A stretch of 64,000 bases of DNA. Source: Flaviramulus sp. BrNp1-15 (GTDB lineage Bacteria > Bacteroidota > Bacteroidia > Flavobacteriales > Flavobacteriaceae). Of the stretch, positions 54,575-63,357 are shown one piece after another. The DNA lies in assembly GCF_022259695.1 (NCBI RefSeq), contig NZ_CP092099.1, positions 3,122,001 through 3,186,000 of the forward strand. Reading direction: 5' to 3'. A program made the translations under genes and the position numbers. The notes under the pieces were generated by a model. That model did no database searches and had not been told where the DNA came from. It saw nothing but the letters and a program-made list of their open reading frames with translations. Within the stretch, counting starts at the first letter, position 1. Every line of letters starts with the position of its first letter.

Positions 54575-56305
54575 TTATTTTTCAAAAGGTCCTATATCTG
54601 GTGATGCGCCGTTAAAAGATAACCCCACATCAACACCTGCATCAATAAGATCACTACCAGTTACAAGTTTCATAAAATCAATATCTGGTAAGCTTCCATC
54701 TTCTTTTCTCGCACTTGTTAATAAGTCCATATTTAAACTAACATAATCACTTGCATTAGCTACAATGCCATTTTGCCAACTATTATTTGTGATATCTGTA
54801 GTTGTAGCCGATAAACTATTATTATTACTCCCAGATAAGGATACTGTGTTTTTAATAGTAAGCGAATTAGCAATATTAGAATTACTAAAGCTTATATTTC
54901 TTCCGTTACTATACGAACCACAATTGTAAAGCTCTACATCACCTCTATTGCTATTATGATCAAAACCATCAACTATATTACCAGCAGCAATGCAATTTTT
55001 ATAAATGGCATTATGCTTTAATAGTTTATCATCACTACCTCCTGTTTTAAATCCATTTCCATCTCCTGCTCCAGCACTTCCGTCTTTTAAATAGCCATTT
55101 TTAATTGCCCAACAGTTTTCATAAGTTGTTGTTATATTATCAGCACCTCTTAGGTAACCATCCCATCCATCATCTAAATTTTGCCATGCTCGACAACCTA
55201 TAAATTTATTACCTGTTCCTGCATCTAATTTACAAGCAAATCCGTCAGCGTTTTCTAATGTAGAATCAGCATTAAAATAAGAATCGCAGTTTAAAATAGT
55301 ATTATTACTGCCTCCATTTCCTATTTGTAAACCAGTGTCTTTACACTCGCTAAATGTGCAAAATTCAATTAAGTTATCACTTCCACTAATAAACATACCA
55401 TTATCTCCTGCGCCGAAAACATCTATACCTTTTATGTTCCAATAATTACCAGATAAAGAGATACCTCGGTTAGAAGAGCTTTCAGACATTGATGAAAAAT
55501 CAAACTTTGGTCTTGAAGTATTATTTGGATGTGGTAATATAGAAATAACACTTCCCATACTACCATTTCTAGAAATATTAATAGTTGTAGCAAAAGTATA
55601 ATTTCCTTCTATTACATAAATAATATCACCTGCATTTGCCGATGCAATTGCATTTAAAATTTCTTGTGATGTACCGACACCAGGAATAGTAGAAACACCA
55701 GAAATATTTATTTGTAATTCATCAAACGTATTGCTCCCATCTGTGGCAGTTGCCTTAACTGTTACAGTTCCATTCGCTTTTGGCGTTAATAAACCATCTT
55801 CATTAATTTCTGCTAAATCGGCATCTGACACCGACCATGTTATTTCCTTATTATCTGCATTTACAGGTAATACATCAGCAGATAATTGCAATGGATTTCC
55901 ATCAACAATATCACTCCCTGATATGGTAATACTTTCTACCAATACAGGTGGTTGTGTAACCCCAGCTACTGAAAACACTTTATCAACAGAAACTACTGAT
56001 GCATCTTTTGCTGTAACTGTAACAGTTACTTCACCATTATTAACTGCAGTTAGTAATCCTGAATTTGAAATTGTTGCAATAGACTCATCAGAGACAATCC
56101 ATGTTACTGTCTTTTTTGATGCATTACTAGGAAAAATCTCAACTCTTAATTGAGTTGATGTTCCATCTTCAATATTGTTTCCACTAATTACAATACTACT
56201 TACTAAAACATCTCCAGAATTTTCTTCTATTGGATTATCGCTACTACAGCCAATAATAATTAAAAACACTATTGTATATTTCGTTATTAACTTTAAATTA
56301 TTCAT
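54575..56305 (-). CDS. PL9 pectate lyase lipoprotein with two BIG2 domains
   Basis: A 576-residue surface lipoprotein (lipobox IIIGC, Cys20). Two bacterial Ig-like (BIG2) domains (~37-113 and ~123-203) carry the ATISNSGLLTAVNNGEVTVTVTA type motif. The right-handed beta-helix lyase domain (~215-576) contains ENADGFACKLDAGTGNKFIGCRAWQNLDDGWDGY, GNGFKTGG and KNCIAAGNIVDGFDHNSN. These place the Asp/Ca-binding and Lys/base residues of PL9 pectate lyases. It cleaves unesterified galacturonan by elimination. It reads away from lacI. The operator between the two genes also faces this promoter, so it probably belongs to the same regulon. Confidence 0.87.
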   Translation of the reverse strand: MNNLKLITKYTIVFLIIIGCSSDNPIEENSGDVLVSSIVISGNNIEDGTSTQLRVEIFPSNASKKTVTWIVSDESIATISNSGLLTAVNNGEVTVTVTAKDASVVSVDKVFSVAGVTQPPVLVESITISGSDIVDGNPLQLSADVLPVNADNKEITWSVSDADLAEINEDGLLTPKANGTVTVKATATDGSNTFDELQINISGVSTIPGVGTSQEILNAIASANAGDIIYVIEGNYTFATTINISRNGSMGSVISILPHPNNTSRPKFDFSSMSESSSNRGISLSGNYWNIKGIDVFGAGDNGMFISGSDNLIEFCTFSECKDTGLQIGNGGSNNTILNCDSYFNADSTLENADGFACKLDAGTGNKFIGCRAWQNLDDGWDGYLRGADNITTTYENCWAIKNGYLKDGSAGAGDGNGFKTGGSDDKLLKHNAIYKNCIAAGNIVDGFDHNSNRGDVELYNCGSYSNGRNISFSNSNIANSLTIKNTVSLSGSNNNSLSATTTDITNNSWQNGIVANASDYVSLNMDLLTSARKEDGSLPDIDFMKLVTGSDLIDAGVDVGLSFNGASPDIGPFEK

Positions 56306-56333
56306 TTGTTTCTTAAAATTTAAAATAAATTAT

Positions 56334-56354
56334 TATATTTATGTAATCGATTAC
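56334..56354 (+). promoter_or_regulatory. LacI-type operator and -7 element between PL9 and lacI
   Basis: TATATTTA (56334-56341) is one base off TAnnTTTG and is followed one base later by the perfect 12-bp palindrome GTAATCGATTAC (56343-56354). The placement equals that at susC and fits autoregulation of the lacI-family gene starting at 56439. No good -33 is seen at the usual spacing. The palindrome may also control the PL9 gene, which starts 38 bases to the left on the minus strand. Confidence 0.65.
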
Positions 56355-56438
56355 GCAATTTAAATATATATATTTTATAAACAAAAAGAATATATCTAAA
56401 ATGTTTACTTTTACTTTGTTATATCTTAACCATCTTTT

Positions 56439-57482
56439 ATGAGTAAAAAAACAACAATATATGATATTGCTAAAAAACTAGATATTACAGCTGCTACAGT
56501 TTCTAGAGCTTTAAACAATAACCCAAAAATTAGTGAAGCAACACGAGAGTTGGTTCTCAAAACTGCTTCTAAAATGAATTATAAGCAGAATAAACTTGCA
56601 CTAGCTCTTAAAAGTGGTAAAAGTTATAATGTTGGTGTTATTGTTCCTCGTATTGATAGTAACTTTTTTGCTTCTGTAATACGTGGTATTGAAGAGGAAT
56701 TATACCCTAAAGGATATCATGTAATTATATGTCAAACTCATGATCAAGAAAACTTAGAAATTGAAAATATTAATTCATTACTAAACGCTCAAGTTGATGG
56801 TGTTTTAATGTCAATATCAAACGCTAGATTAGAAGATAATGACAGTTTTAGTAATTTACTTAAGAAAAATGTTCCGTTAATCTTTTTTGATAGAAAGAAA
56901 GATATAAAAGGGGTTAGTGCTGTAACAATAGACGATTTTAAAGGAGCATATGAAGCTACCAAACATTTAATAGATCAAGGATGTAAACGTATTGCGCATC
57001 TATCCAACGATCGTGAGTTACAAATTTTCAAAAACAGGTATTTGGGTTACAAGCAAGCTATAATTGATGCTGGATTAGAATTTGACGAAAGTTTAGTTAT
57101 TGAAACTATGAGTAAGGTAGCCGAAGGAAGAAAAACAACTAAAATACTATTAGAAATGGAAAATCGTCCGGATGCTATTTTCTCTTCAAGTGATTTTACT
57201 GCTCTTGGAGCTATAGAAGAAATAAAAGCACATGGACTTAAAATACCTGATGATATAAGTGTTGTTGGATTTAGTAACGAACCATTTACAAGATTTATGG
57301 AGTTATCAATAACATCAGTTGATCAATCTCCAATAGAAATGGGTAGAATTGCTGCACAAGTATTTTTAGAAGAAGTAAATAATGATAAAAGAATTACTTC
57401 TGAAAAACAAGTTGTTTTATCTCCAGAACTAATTATTAGAGATTCTTCTTTAAAATCTTCGGTAACTACAAATAATAATTAA
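56439..57482 (+). CDS. LacI-family transcriptional regulator of the pectin locus
   Basis: A 347-residue regulator. The N-terminal helix-turn-helix is TTIYDIAKKLDITAATVSRALNNNPKISEATRELV (~4-39), with the hinge helix around residues 50-58. The sugar-binding periplasmic-binding-protein fold extends from YNVGVIVPRIDSNFFASVIRGIEEELY to VVLSPELIIRDSS. LacI members bind palindromes with a central CG, as in GTAATCGATTAC. This palindrome lies 85 bases upstream and recurs at three other promoters here. The inducer could be a galacturonate-pathway intermediate such as KDG or tagaturonate. That is inference. Confidence 0.92.
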   Translation: MSKKTTIYDIAKKLDITAATVSRALNNNPKISEATRELVLKTASKMNYKQNKLALALKSGKSYNVGVIVPRIDSNFFASVIRGIEEELYPKGYHVIICQTHDQENLEIENINSLLNAQVDGVLMSISNARLEDNDSFSNLLKKNVPLIFFDRKKDIKGVSAVTIDDFKGAYEATKHLIDQGCKRIAHLSNDRELQIFKNRYLGYKQAIIDAGLEFDESLVIETMSKVAEGRKTTKILLEMENRPDAIFSSSDFTALGAIEEIKAHGLKIPDDISVVGFSNEPFTRFMELSITSVDQSPIEMGRIAAQVFLEEVNNDKRITSEKQVVLSPELIIRDSSLKSSVTTNNN

Positions 57483-57491
57483 TAGTAATTT

Positions 57492-59102
57492 TTATAAAGA
57501 TACGCCTCTACGCCAAGGAATAAAATCATTTTGATTTAATAATTTGGCTTTAGTTTGCACTTTACCACTAGCAACATCAATAATAAAATCTAGTATTTCT
57601 TCTGCCATTTCTTCAATTGATTTTTCGCCACGTATCACCGCACCAGTTTCAATATCTATAATATCTGGCATTCTTTCTGCCAACTCTGTATTAGAAGACA
57701 CTTTAATAATGGGTGCAATGGGATTGCCTGTAGGCGTTCCTAAACCTGTTGTAAATAACACCATATTTACCCCAGAACCTACCAGTGCAGTAGTACTTTC
57801 AACATCATTACCTGGTGTGCATAATAAATTTAAACCGGGCTTTGTAATATACTCGCCGTAATCTAAAACATCTTGAATTGGTGATGTTCCACCTTTTTTT
57901 GCTGCTCCAGCAGACTTCATAGCATCAGTAATTAATCCATCTTTTATATTTCCAGGAGACGGATTCATATCAAAACCGGAACCGGCATCTACCACAGATT
58001 TTTCAAAAGCTTTCATTAATGACAAAAACTTTTCGCCATCTTCTTCCTCAACACATCTATTAACTAATTCTTGTTCTACACCGCAAAGTTCAGGGAATTC
58101 GGCTAAAACAGCAGTACCTTTTAGTGCAACTAACATATCTGAGACTGCGCCTAAAGTTGGATTCGCAGAAATACCTGAAAATCCATCAGATCCGCCACAC
58201 TCTAATCCTATTTTTAATTTAGATAAAGGTGCTGGCTTACGCTCTATATTATTTGCTTTTTTTATTTCCTCAAAAGAATCTTTAATAATGGTAGATAACA
58301 TATTATCTACCGTACCCATTTGTTGTTGTTCAAAAATAAGAACGGGCTTATTTAGATTAGGATTTATAGTTTTAAGAGCATCTTTAAAAATGTTTATTTG
58401 TAGGTTTTGACAACCTAAACTTAGTACTGTTGCTCCAGCAACATTAGGGTTATTTACATAACCTGCAAGTAATTTTGCTAAGCTTTCTGAATCTTGTCTA
58501 ATACCTCCACAACCACCAGGATGTGTAATAAACTTTACATCAATATTTTGAAAAACATCTGCAGAATCTGATACAATAGATGTGTCTTCACCTCCATTAT
58601 TTACTAATGATCGTAATAATAATTGGTGTGGATTTACTTTTTGTTTTAAAAGTTCTTTTTCAAAGACTTCTTTTAAAATTTCAATATTTCTGTTTTCGCA
58701 AAACACTAACGGGAAAAATAGCCAAATATTTTCTGTTCCTACCTGCCCATCTTCTCTATGGTAACCCATAAAAGTTCTACCTTCCCACTTATCTACATTT
58801 GGAGGTGTCCAGGAAAATGATTCTGTTTTTCCAAATACTTTATCGCTTTGATGCTTAACATTTTCTGTTGTTAACACATTACCTTTTTCAATTACTCCAT
58901 TGGCTTTTCCTACCAACACGCCATACATAATAATTCTATCACCAGACTCAAATCTTTCTAAGGCTATTTTATGCTTTGATTTTGTATCTGATAATATGGT
59001 TATGTTTTCACCCTCAAAAGAAATAATATCTCCAGCTTTTAAGTTTACTAAAGCTACAGCTACATTATCTGATGCGTTTACTTTTATGATTTTTTTTTGC
59101 AT
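57492..59102 (-). CDS. uxaA: Altronate dehydratase UxaA
   Basis: A 536-residue cytoplasmic enzyme of the galactarate/altronate dehydratase family. An N-terminal SAF-type domain (~1-80) precedes the main domain with GYHREDGQVGTENIW, HPGGCGGIRQDSE and LECGGSDGFSGISANP, the Fe-S/Fe-binding Cys motifs of the family. It converts D-altronate to 2-keto-3-deoxygluconate. It is the last gene of the minus-strand catabolic operon, 36 bases after uxaB. It ends 9 bases from the convergent lacI gene. Confidence 0.93.
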   Translation of the reverse strand: MQKKIIKVNASDNVAVALVNLKAGDIISFEGENITILSDTKSKHKIALERFESGDRIIMYGVLVGKANGVIEKGNVLTTENVKHQSDKVFGKTESFSWTPPNVDKWEGRTFMGYHREDGQVGTENIWLFFPLVFCENRNIEILKEVFEKELLKQKVNPHQLLLRSLVNNGGEDTSIVSDSADVFQNIDVKFITHPGGCGGIRQDSESLAKLLAGYVNNPNVAGATVLSLGCQNLQINIFKDALKTINPNLNKPVLIFEQQQMGTVDNMLSTIIKDSFEEIKKANNIERKPAPLSKLKIGLECGGSDGFSGISANPTLGAVSDMLVALKGTAVLAEFPELCGVEQELVNRCVEEEDGEKFLSLMKAFEKSVVDAGSGFDMNPSPGNIKDGLITDAMKSAGAAKKGGTSPIQDVLDYGEYITKPGLNLLCTPGNDVESTTALVGSGVNMVLFTTGLGTPTGNPIAPIIKVSSNTELAERMPDIIDIETGAVIRGEKSIEEMAEEILDFIIDVASGKVQTKAKLLNQNDFIPWRRGVSL

Positions 59103-59138
59103 CTTAAAAAAGAATAAGTGTTTTATCTAAATATTCTA

Positions 59139-60605
59139 TTAATACTTTTTACAGAAGTTTTCAAAACCTGCTTTAACTCCATTAGTATCTATTTCTACTA
59201 AAGCTAAAGTAATGGCTTCTGTTAAGCCTTCAATTTTTGTTAAATCTTCTCCCCAATAATCCTGATTACTCAAAACAGCATTTGCTACATTTTTGTAATC
59301 ATTAGACTTCCATATTTGGTTTAAATTTTCAAGAATCTCTGCGCTATCATTAACTGGTAAGTCTTCTCCATTCCATGTTCCTTTATAAAAACGAATTAAT
59401 GCTGCGAAAGCAAAGGTTAAATGCGTTGGAAGCTTTTTATGATTTTCTACATATTCTAGTAAACTTGGTAAAGCTCTTACTTTAAATTTAGACACCGCAT
59501 TTAATGCTAAACTTGATAAATTATGAACGATAAAAGGGTTTCTAAAACGATCAAAAATCTCATCAGCAAAACTATTTAATTCATTTTTATCAAGTTCTAA
59601 AGTATCTATAATTTCCTTATAAACAGTGTCTTTTACAAATTCACCTGTAAACTCATTATCTACTGTTTCTTTAACAGTTCTGTTTCCATGTAAATATGAC
59701 AATGAAAAAATTCCTGTGTGTGCACCGTTTAAAATACGAACTTTTCTGGTTCTAAATGGCTGCATATCATCAACAATTTTAACATCTAAACCTGTTTTAT
59801 CAAAAGGTAATTTAGCTTTTAAACTGTCGCCTCCTTCAATTACCCATAATAAAAAAGCTTCAGCAGAAACAATTAAATTATCTGAATAATCTAATTGTGC
59901 ATTATATGCTTCAATTTCATCTTTAGGATAACCCGGAACAATTCTATCTACCAATGTGTTATGAAATGAGCTATTATCTAATAACCAATTTTTAAAATCA
60001 TCTCCTAAGTTCCAATCAGAAATATATTTTAAAATAATATCCTTTAGGGTATCTGCATTATAGTTTATTAATTCACAAGGAATAATAGTTAACCCTTTGG
60101 TTGAATCTCCATTAAAATGCTTAAAACGCTCATGTAAAAGCACCGTTAATTTTGCTGGAAACGAACTTGGTGGTTGCAAGTCTGGCCTGTCTGAAGCCAC
60201 ATAAGCAATACCTGCTTCTGTTGTGTTAGAGATTATAAATTCTAAAGATTCTTCTTTGGCTAAACTTAAATATTCATTAAAACTGTCATAAGGATTCACA
60301 CCTTTTACAATATTAGAAATAAGTTCTATATCTTGAATTTCTTCTCCTTTTTTAACACCCTTCATGAACAAAGTGTACAATCCATCTTGGTCATTTAGCA
60401 TTTTTACTAAGCCTTTATCTATGGGTTGTACAACCGCAATTCCTGCATTAAAATTTACTGCTTTATTTAACTCTTGAAAAGCATAACCTATAAAGGCTCT
60501 TAAAAAATTTCCTTCCCCGAACTGTACAATTTTAATTGGCAGTTTTTTTTCTAATCCTAGGTTTTTTCTATTTAAAGTTTTTTTATTTTCTTTTAATTCT
60601 GGCAT
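59139..60605 (-). CDS. uxaB: Tagaturonate reductase UxaB
   Basis: A 488-residue NAD-dependent oxidoreductase of the mannitol dehydrogenase family. The N-terminal Rossmann segment is KIVQFGEGNFLRAFIGYAFQ. DRIVPGYPKDE and KVRILNGAHTGIFSLSYL, which carry the catalytic Lys/Asn/His residues, are characteristic of UxaB/UxuB. It reduces D-tagaturonate to D-altronate. UxaB is favoured over fructuronate reductase because it sits beside uxaA in a galacturonan locus. It lies 14 bases downstream of the TRAP permease gene. Confidence 0.92.
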   Translation of the reverse strand: MPELKENKKTLNRKNLGLEKKLPIKIVQFGEGNFLRAFIGYAFQELNKAVNFNAGIAVVQPIDKGLVKMLNDQDGLYTLFMKGVKKGEEIQDIELISNIVKGVNPYDSFNEYLSLAKEESLEFIISNTTEAGIAYVASDRPDLQPPSSFPAKLTVLLHERFKHFNGDSTKGLTIIPCELINYNADTLKDIILKYISDWNLGDDFKNWLLDNSSFHNTLVDRIVPGYPKDEIEAYNAQLDYSDNLIVSAEAFLLWVIEGGDSLKAKLPFDKTGLDVKIVDDMQPFRTRKVRILNGAHTGIFSLSYLHGNRTVKETVDNEFTGEFVKDTVYKEIIDTLELDKNELNSFADEIFDRFRNPFIVHNLSSLALNAVSKFKVRALPSLLEYVENHKKLPTHLTFAFAALIRFYKGTWNGEDLPVNDSAEILENLNQIWKSNDYKNVANAVLSNQDYWGEDLTKIEGLTEAITLALVEIDTNGVKAGFENFCKKY

Positions 60606-60619
60606 TTTATCTTCTTCTA

Positions 60620-61915
60620 TTATAAATCAAACAATCTTGGTAACCAAAGTGTTAAATCTGGTAAGTAAGTAATTAAAAACAACGCAACAATCATTGCTAT
60701 AAACATTGGCAATAATGGTTTTACAACTTTTTCAATGGTAGTTTGCGCTATACCAACACCTACAAAGAGTACAGAGCCTACAGGAGGTGTACATAGGCCT
60801 ATACATAAATTAAGCACCATAATAATTCCAAACTGAATAGGATCCATGCCTAACTCAGTTACAACTGGTAAAAATATAGGTGTAAAAATGAGTACTGCCG
60901 GTGTCATATCCATAAAAATTCCAACAAACAGTAGTATTAAGTTTATTAAAAGTAAAATGATAATTTTATTATCACTAATTGCTAATAATGTAGAGCTTAT
61001 ACTTTGAGGTATATTCTCATAAGACATTACCCAAGACATACTCATTGAAGCTCCAATTAATAACATTACAACAGCTGTAGTTGCTGAAGAATCTAAAAGA
61101 ATTTCTGGCAACGACTTGATTGTAATTTCTTTGTAAATAAAGCCTAAAACCAAAGTATATAAAACTGCAATTGCTGATGCTTCGGTTGCTGTAAAAATTC
61201 CTGTTATAATTCCTCCAATAACAATAACCAGTAAGAATAAACTTGGTACAGCATCAATAAATGTTATAAAAATTTGCTTTAACGAGCTTCTTTTTCCAAT
61301 TTTATACTTCTTCTTTTTTGCCCAAAAAGACGCCACAAGCATTAAAAACAATCCTGTTAAAATTCCAGGTATATATCCTGCTAAAAATAAGGCTGCTATG
61401 GAAACACCTCCACTTGCTAATGAGTAAACAATTAAAATATTACTTGGTGGAATAACTAATCCTGTAGTTGAAGACGTGATATTAACAGCAGCTCCAAACT
61501 CTTTTGAATAACCTTCTTTTTCCATTTCTGGCCCTAAAATACTACCCATAGCTGAAGCCGACGCCATAGCAGAACCTGCAATAGCTCCCATTAACATAGC
61601 TCCAATAACATTAATTAATGCTAACCCCCCTGGTAAAGAACCTACTAGTGTTTTTGCAAATGCAATTAATCGATGGGCAATACCTCCTTTATTCATGAGT
61701 TGTCCTGAAAGCACAAAAAATGGTATGGCTAACAATGCAAAACTATCTAAACCGGTTCCCATTCTTTGAGACACAGTTGTGAAGGCTGGTAGTGCTGGAA
61801 TACTTACCATCATTGTTAATACTGAAGATATGGCAATACTCCAAGCCACTGGCATACCTATGGATAATAATCCTATAAAACTTAATACTAAAACAATTAT
61901 TGGGATATACTCCAT
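60620..61915 (-). CDS. TRAP transporter large permease (DctM-type)
   Basis: A 431-residue integral membrane protein with about 12 helices. Typical motifs of the DctM family are GLDSFALLAIPFFVLSGQLMNKGGIAHRL, GSAMASASAMGSILGPEMEKEGYSKEFGAAVNITSSTTGLVIPPSN and FVGIFMDMTPAVLIFTPIFLPV. With the small permease and binding protein encoded next it would import an organic acid using the sodium gradient. In this operon (uxaB, uxaA, eda) the likely substrate is galacturonate or an unsaturated uronate. The stop of the upstream small permease is 2 bases away. Confidence 0.92.
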   Translation of the reverse strand: MEYIPIIVLVLSFIGLLSIGMPVAWSIAISSVLTMMVSIPALPAFTTVSQRMGTGLDSFALLAIPFFVLSGQLMNKGGIAHRLIAFAKTLVGSLPGGLALINVIGAMLMGAIAGSAMASASAMGSILGPEMEKEGYSKEFGAAVNITSSTTGLVIPPSNILIVYSLASGGVSIAALFLAGYIPGILTGLFLMLVASFWAKKKKYKIGKRSSLKQIFITFIDAVPSLFLLVIVIGGIITGIFTATEASAIAVLYTLVLGFIYKEITIKSLPEILLDSSATTAVVMLLIGASMSMSWVMSYENIPQSISSTLLAISDNKIIILLLINLILLFVGIFMDMTPAVLIFTPIFLPVVTELGMDPIQFGIIMVLNLCIGLCTPPVGSVLFVGVGIAQTTIEKVVKPLLPMFIAMIVALFLITYLPDLTLWLPRLFDL

Positions 61916-61917
61916 AG

Positions 61918-62379
61918 TTATTTGATTTTTAAAATATCTGAAATTTTATAATAAATAATCAGTGCTCCGCTTAATGGTATTGCAAAATAGACCAATGCTA
62001 AAGGCACCTGTAAAGCTGGAGAATATTGATCTAAAATATAAGTTATATAAACTAGTCTTAAACCACCAATTACCATAGCAAAAAAAGCAAATACAATAAT
62101 TAGTGAGTAAACAATAAGTTTTAACCGTTTTTGAGTTTTACTACTAGATCTTAGCGGAAGTACATCTATAGCTACGTGCATATTTCTTCCAGACACATAA
62201 GCGGCTCCTAAAATACCTAACCAAATCATAAGATACCTTGCAAGCTCATCTGTAAAAGAACTTGGTGTGCCCACTATAAATCTTGTAAAAACTTGCCATA
62301 ATACATTTATAACCATAACACCCATGATTACTATTAATGCATTAGCTAAAATCTTATCTATCTTTTTTCGAAGTTCCAT
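61918..62379 (-). CDS. TRAP transporter small permease (DctQ-type)
   Basis: A 153-residue membrane protein with four helices: IVIMGVMVINVLWQVFTRFI, YLMIWLGILGAAYV, LIVYSLIIVFAFFAMVI and LALVYFAIPLSGALIIYY. The FTRFIVGTPSSFTDELARYLMIWLGILGAAYVSGRNMHVAID core is typical of DctQ. It forms a complex with the large permease. It lies one base from the dctP stop. Confidence 0.9.
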   Translation of the reverse strand: MELRKKIDKILANALIVIMGVMVINVLWQVFTRFIVGTPSSFTDELARYLMIWLGILGAAYVSGRNMHVAIDVLPLRSSSKTQKRLKLIVYSLIIVFAFFAMVIGGLRLVYITYILDQYSPALQVPLALVYFAIPLSGALIIYYKISDILKIK

Positions 62380-62380
62380 A

Positions 62381-63352
62381 CTACTTAGTATTTTGTATTC
62401 TTTGAACTAAACTATACATATCTTCATTTTCTTTAACATCAGAGTAAACCTCTTCAACTTTACTTGAAAATAAGGTCTTATCTGGATATATAATTTCTAC
62501 ACCTGCTTTTTGTACTTCATCTAGAGCTTCTTTTTCTGCTTCAGCCCATAATTGACGTTGATAAACAACAGAATTATCAACGGCTTCTTGCATCCATTTT
62601 TTTTCTTGTTCTGAAAGGTCATTCCAAATATGAGTACCAATAATTAATACATCTGGTAACACTGTATGTTCGTCTAAAGAATAATATTTACATACCTCGT
62701 AATGTCTAGAAAGATAAAAACTTGGTGGGTTATTTTCTGCACCGTCAACAACCCCTTGTTGTAAAGACGTATATAATTCTCCCCAAGAAATAGGAGTTGC
62801 AGAGCCACCTAAACTATTCACCATGTTCATAGCCGTAACGCTTTCCATAACTCTAATTTTTAAACCTTTTAAGTCGCTAGGAGAATTAATTGGCTTGTCT
62901 TTAGTATAAAAACTTCTGCTTCCAGCATCATAATACGCTAAACCTTTAATCCAGTATTTAGTTCCTTCATCTAGTAATTCTTGACCAATTGGTCCATCTA
63001 AAACTTGAAATGAATGGTTTTTATCACGGAATAAAAAAGGTAATCCAAAAACCTTCATACGTGGTGCAAAATTTTCCATAACACCAACCGAGACTTTCGT
63101 CATATCTAAACTACCAATCTGAAGTAATTCTATACATTCTCGTTCGGTACCTAATTGCTGACTCGGATAAATCTCTAGTTCCATTTTACCTCCTGATATT
63201 TGAGATAAATCTTCTCCCATTTTAACCATAGCTTTGTGTACAGAGTGGTTTACATCCAAGCTGTGTGCTAGTTTTATGGTTCTGGTATCACTCAATCGAT
63301 TGCATCCGGTTAAGATAAATAAAGTAGAAATAACAAAAATCAGGTTTCGCAT
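62381..63352 (-). CDS. TRAP transporter solute-binding lipoprotein (DctP-type)
   Basis: A 323-residue substrate-binding protein. The lipobox LTGC (Cys17) makes it a lipoprotein, unusual for a TRAP receptor but common in Bacteroidota. The DctP fold shows KLAHSLDVNHSVHKAM, LEIYPSQQLGTERECIELLQIGSLDM and KGLKIRVMESVTAMNMVNSLGGSATPISWGELYTSLQQGVVDGAENNPPSF. The conserved Arg for carboxylate binding is the Arg of GLKIRVM. The ligand is probably a uronate given the neighbouring genes. Confidence 0.92.
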   Translation of the reverse strand: MRNLIFVISTLFILTGCNRLSDTRTIKLAHSLDVNHSVHKAMVKMGEDLSQISGGKMELEIYPSQQLGTERECIELLQIGSLDMTKVSVGVMENFAPRMKVFGLPFLFRDKNHSFQVLDGPIGQELLDEGTKYWIKGLAYYDAGSRSFYTKDKPINSPSDLKGLKIRVMESVTAMNMVNSLGGSATPISWGELYTSLQQGVVDGAENNPPSFYLSRHYEVCKYYSLDEHTVLPDVLIIGTHIWNDLSEQEKKWMQEAVDNSVVYQRQLWAEAEKEALDEVQKAGVEIIYPDKTLFSSKVEEVYSDVKENEDMYSLVQRIQNTK

Positions 63353-63357
63353 GCGTC

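Noticed and set aside
55731-56153. 140-codon open frame on the plus strand opposite the PL9 gene
   Set aside because: It is antisense to the two BIG2 domains, whose translation is clear. It has no start context or recognisable domain.
63291-63304. CAATCGATTG, close to the LacI-type operator core
   Set aside because: It lies inside dctP, where it encodes part of the lipoprotein N-terminus, is only 50 bases after the start codon, and has no -7 element beside it. A chance match seems more likely, though binding cannot be excluded.
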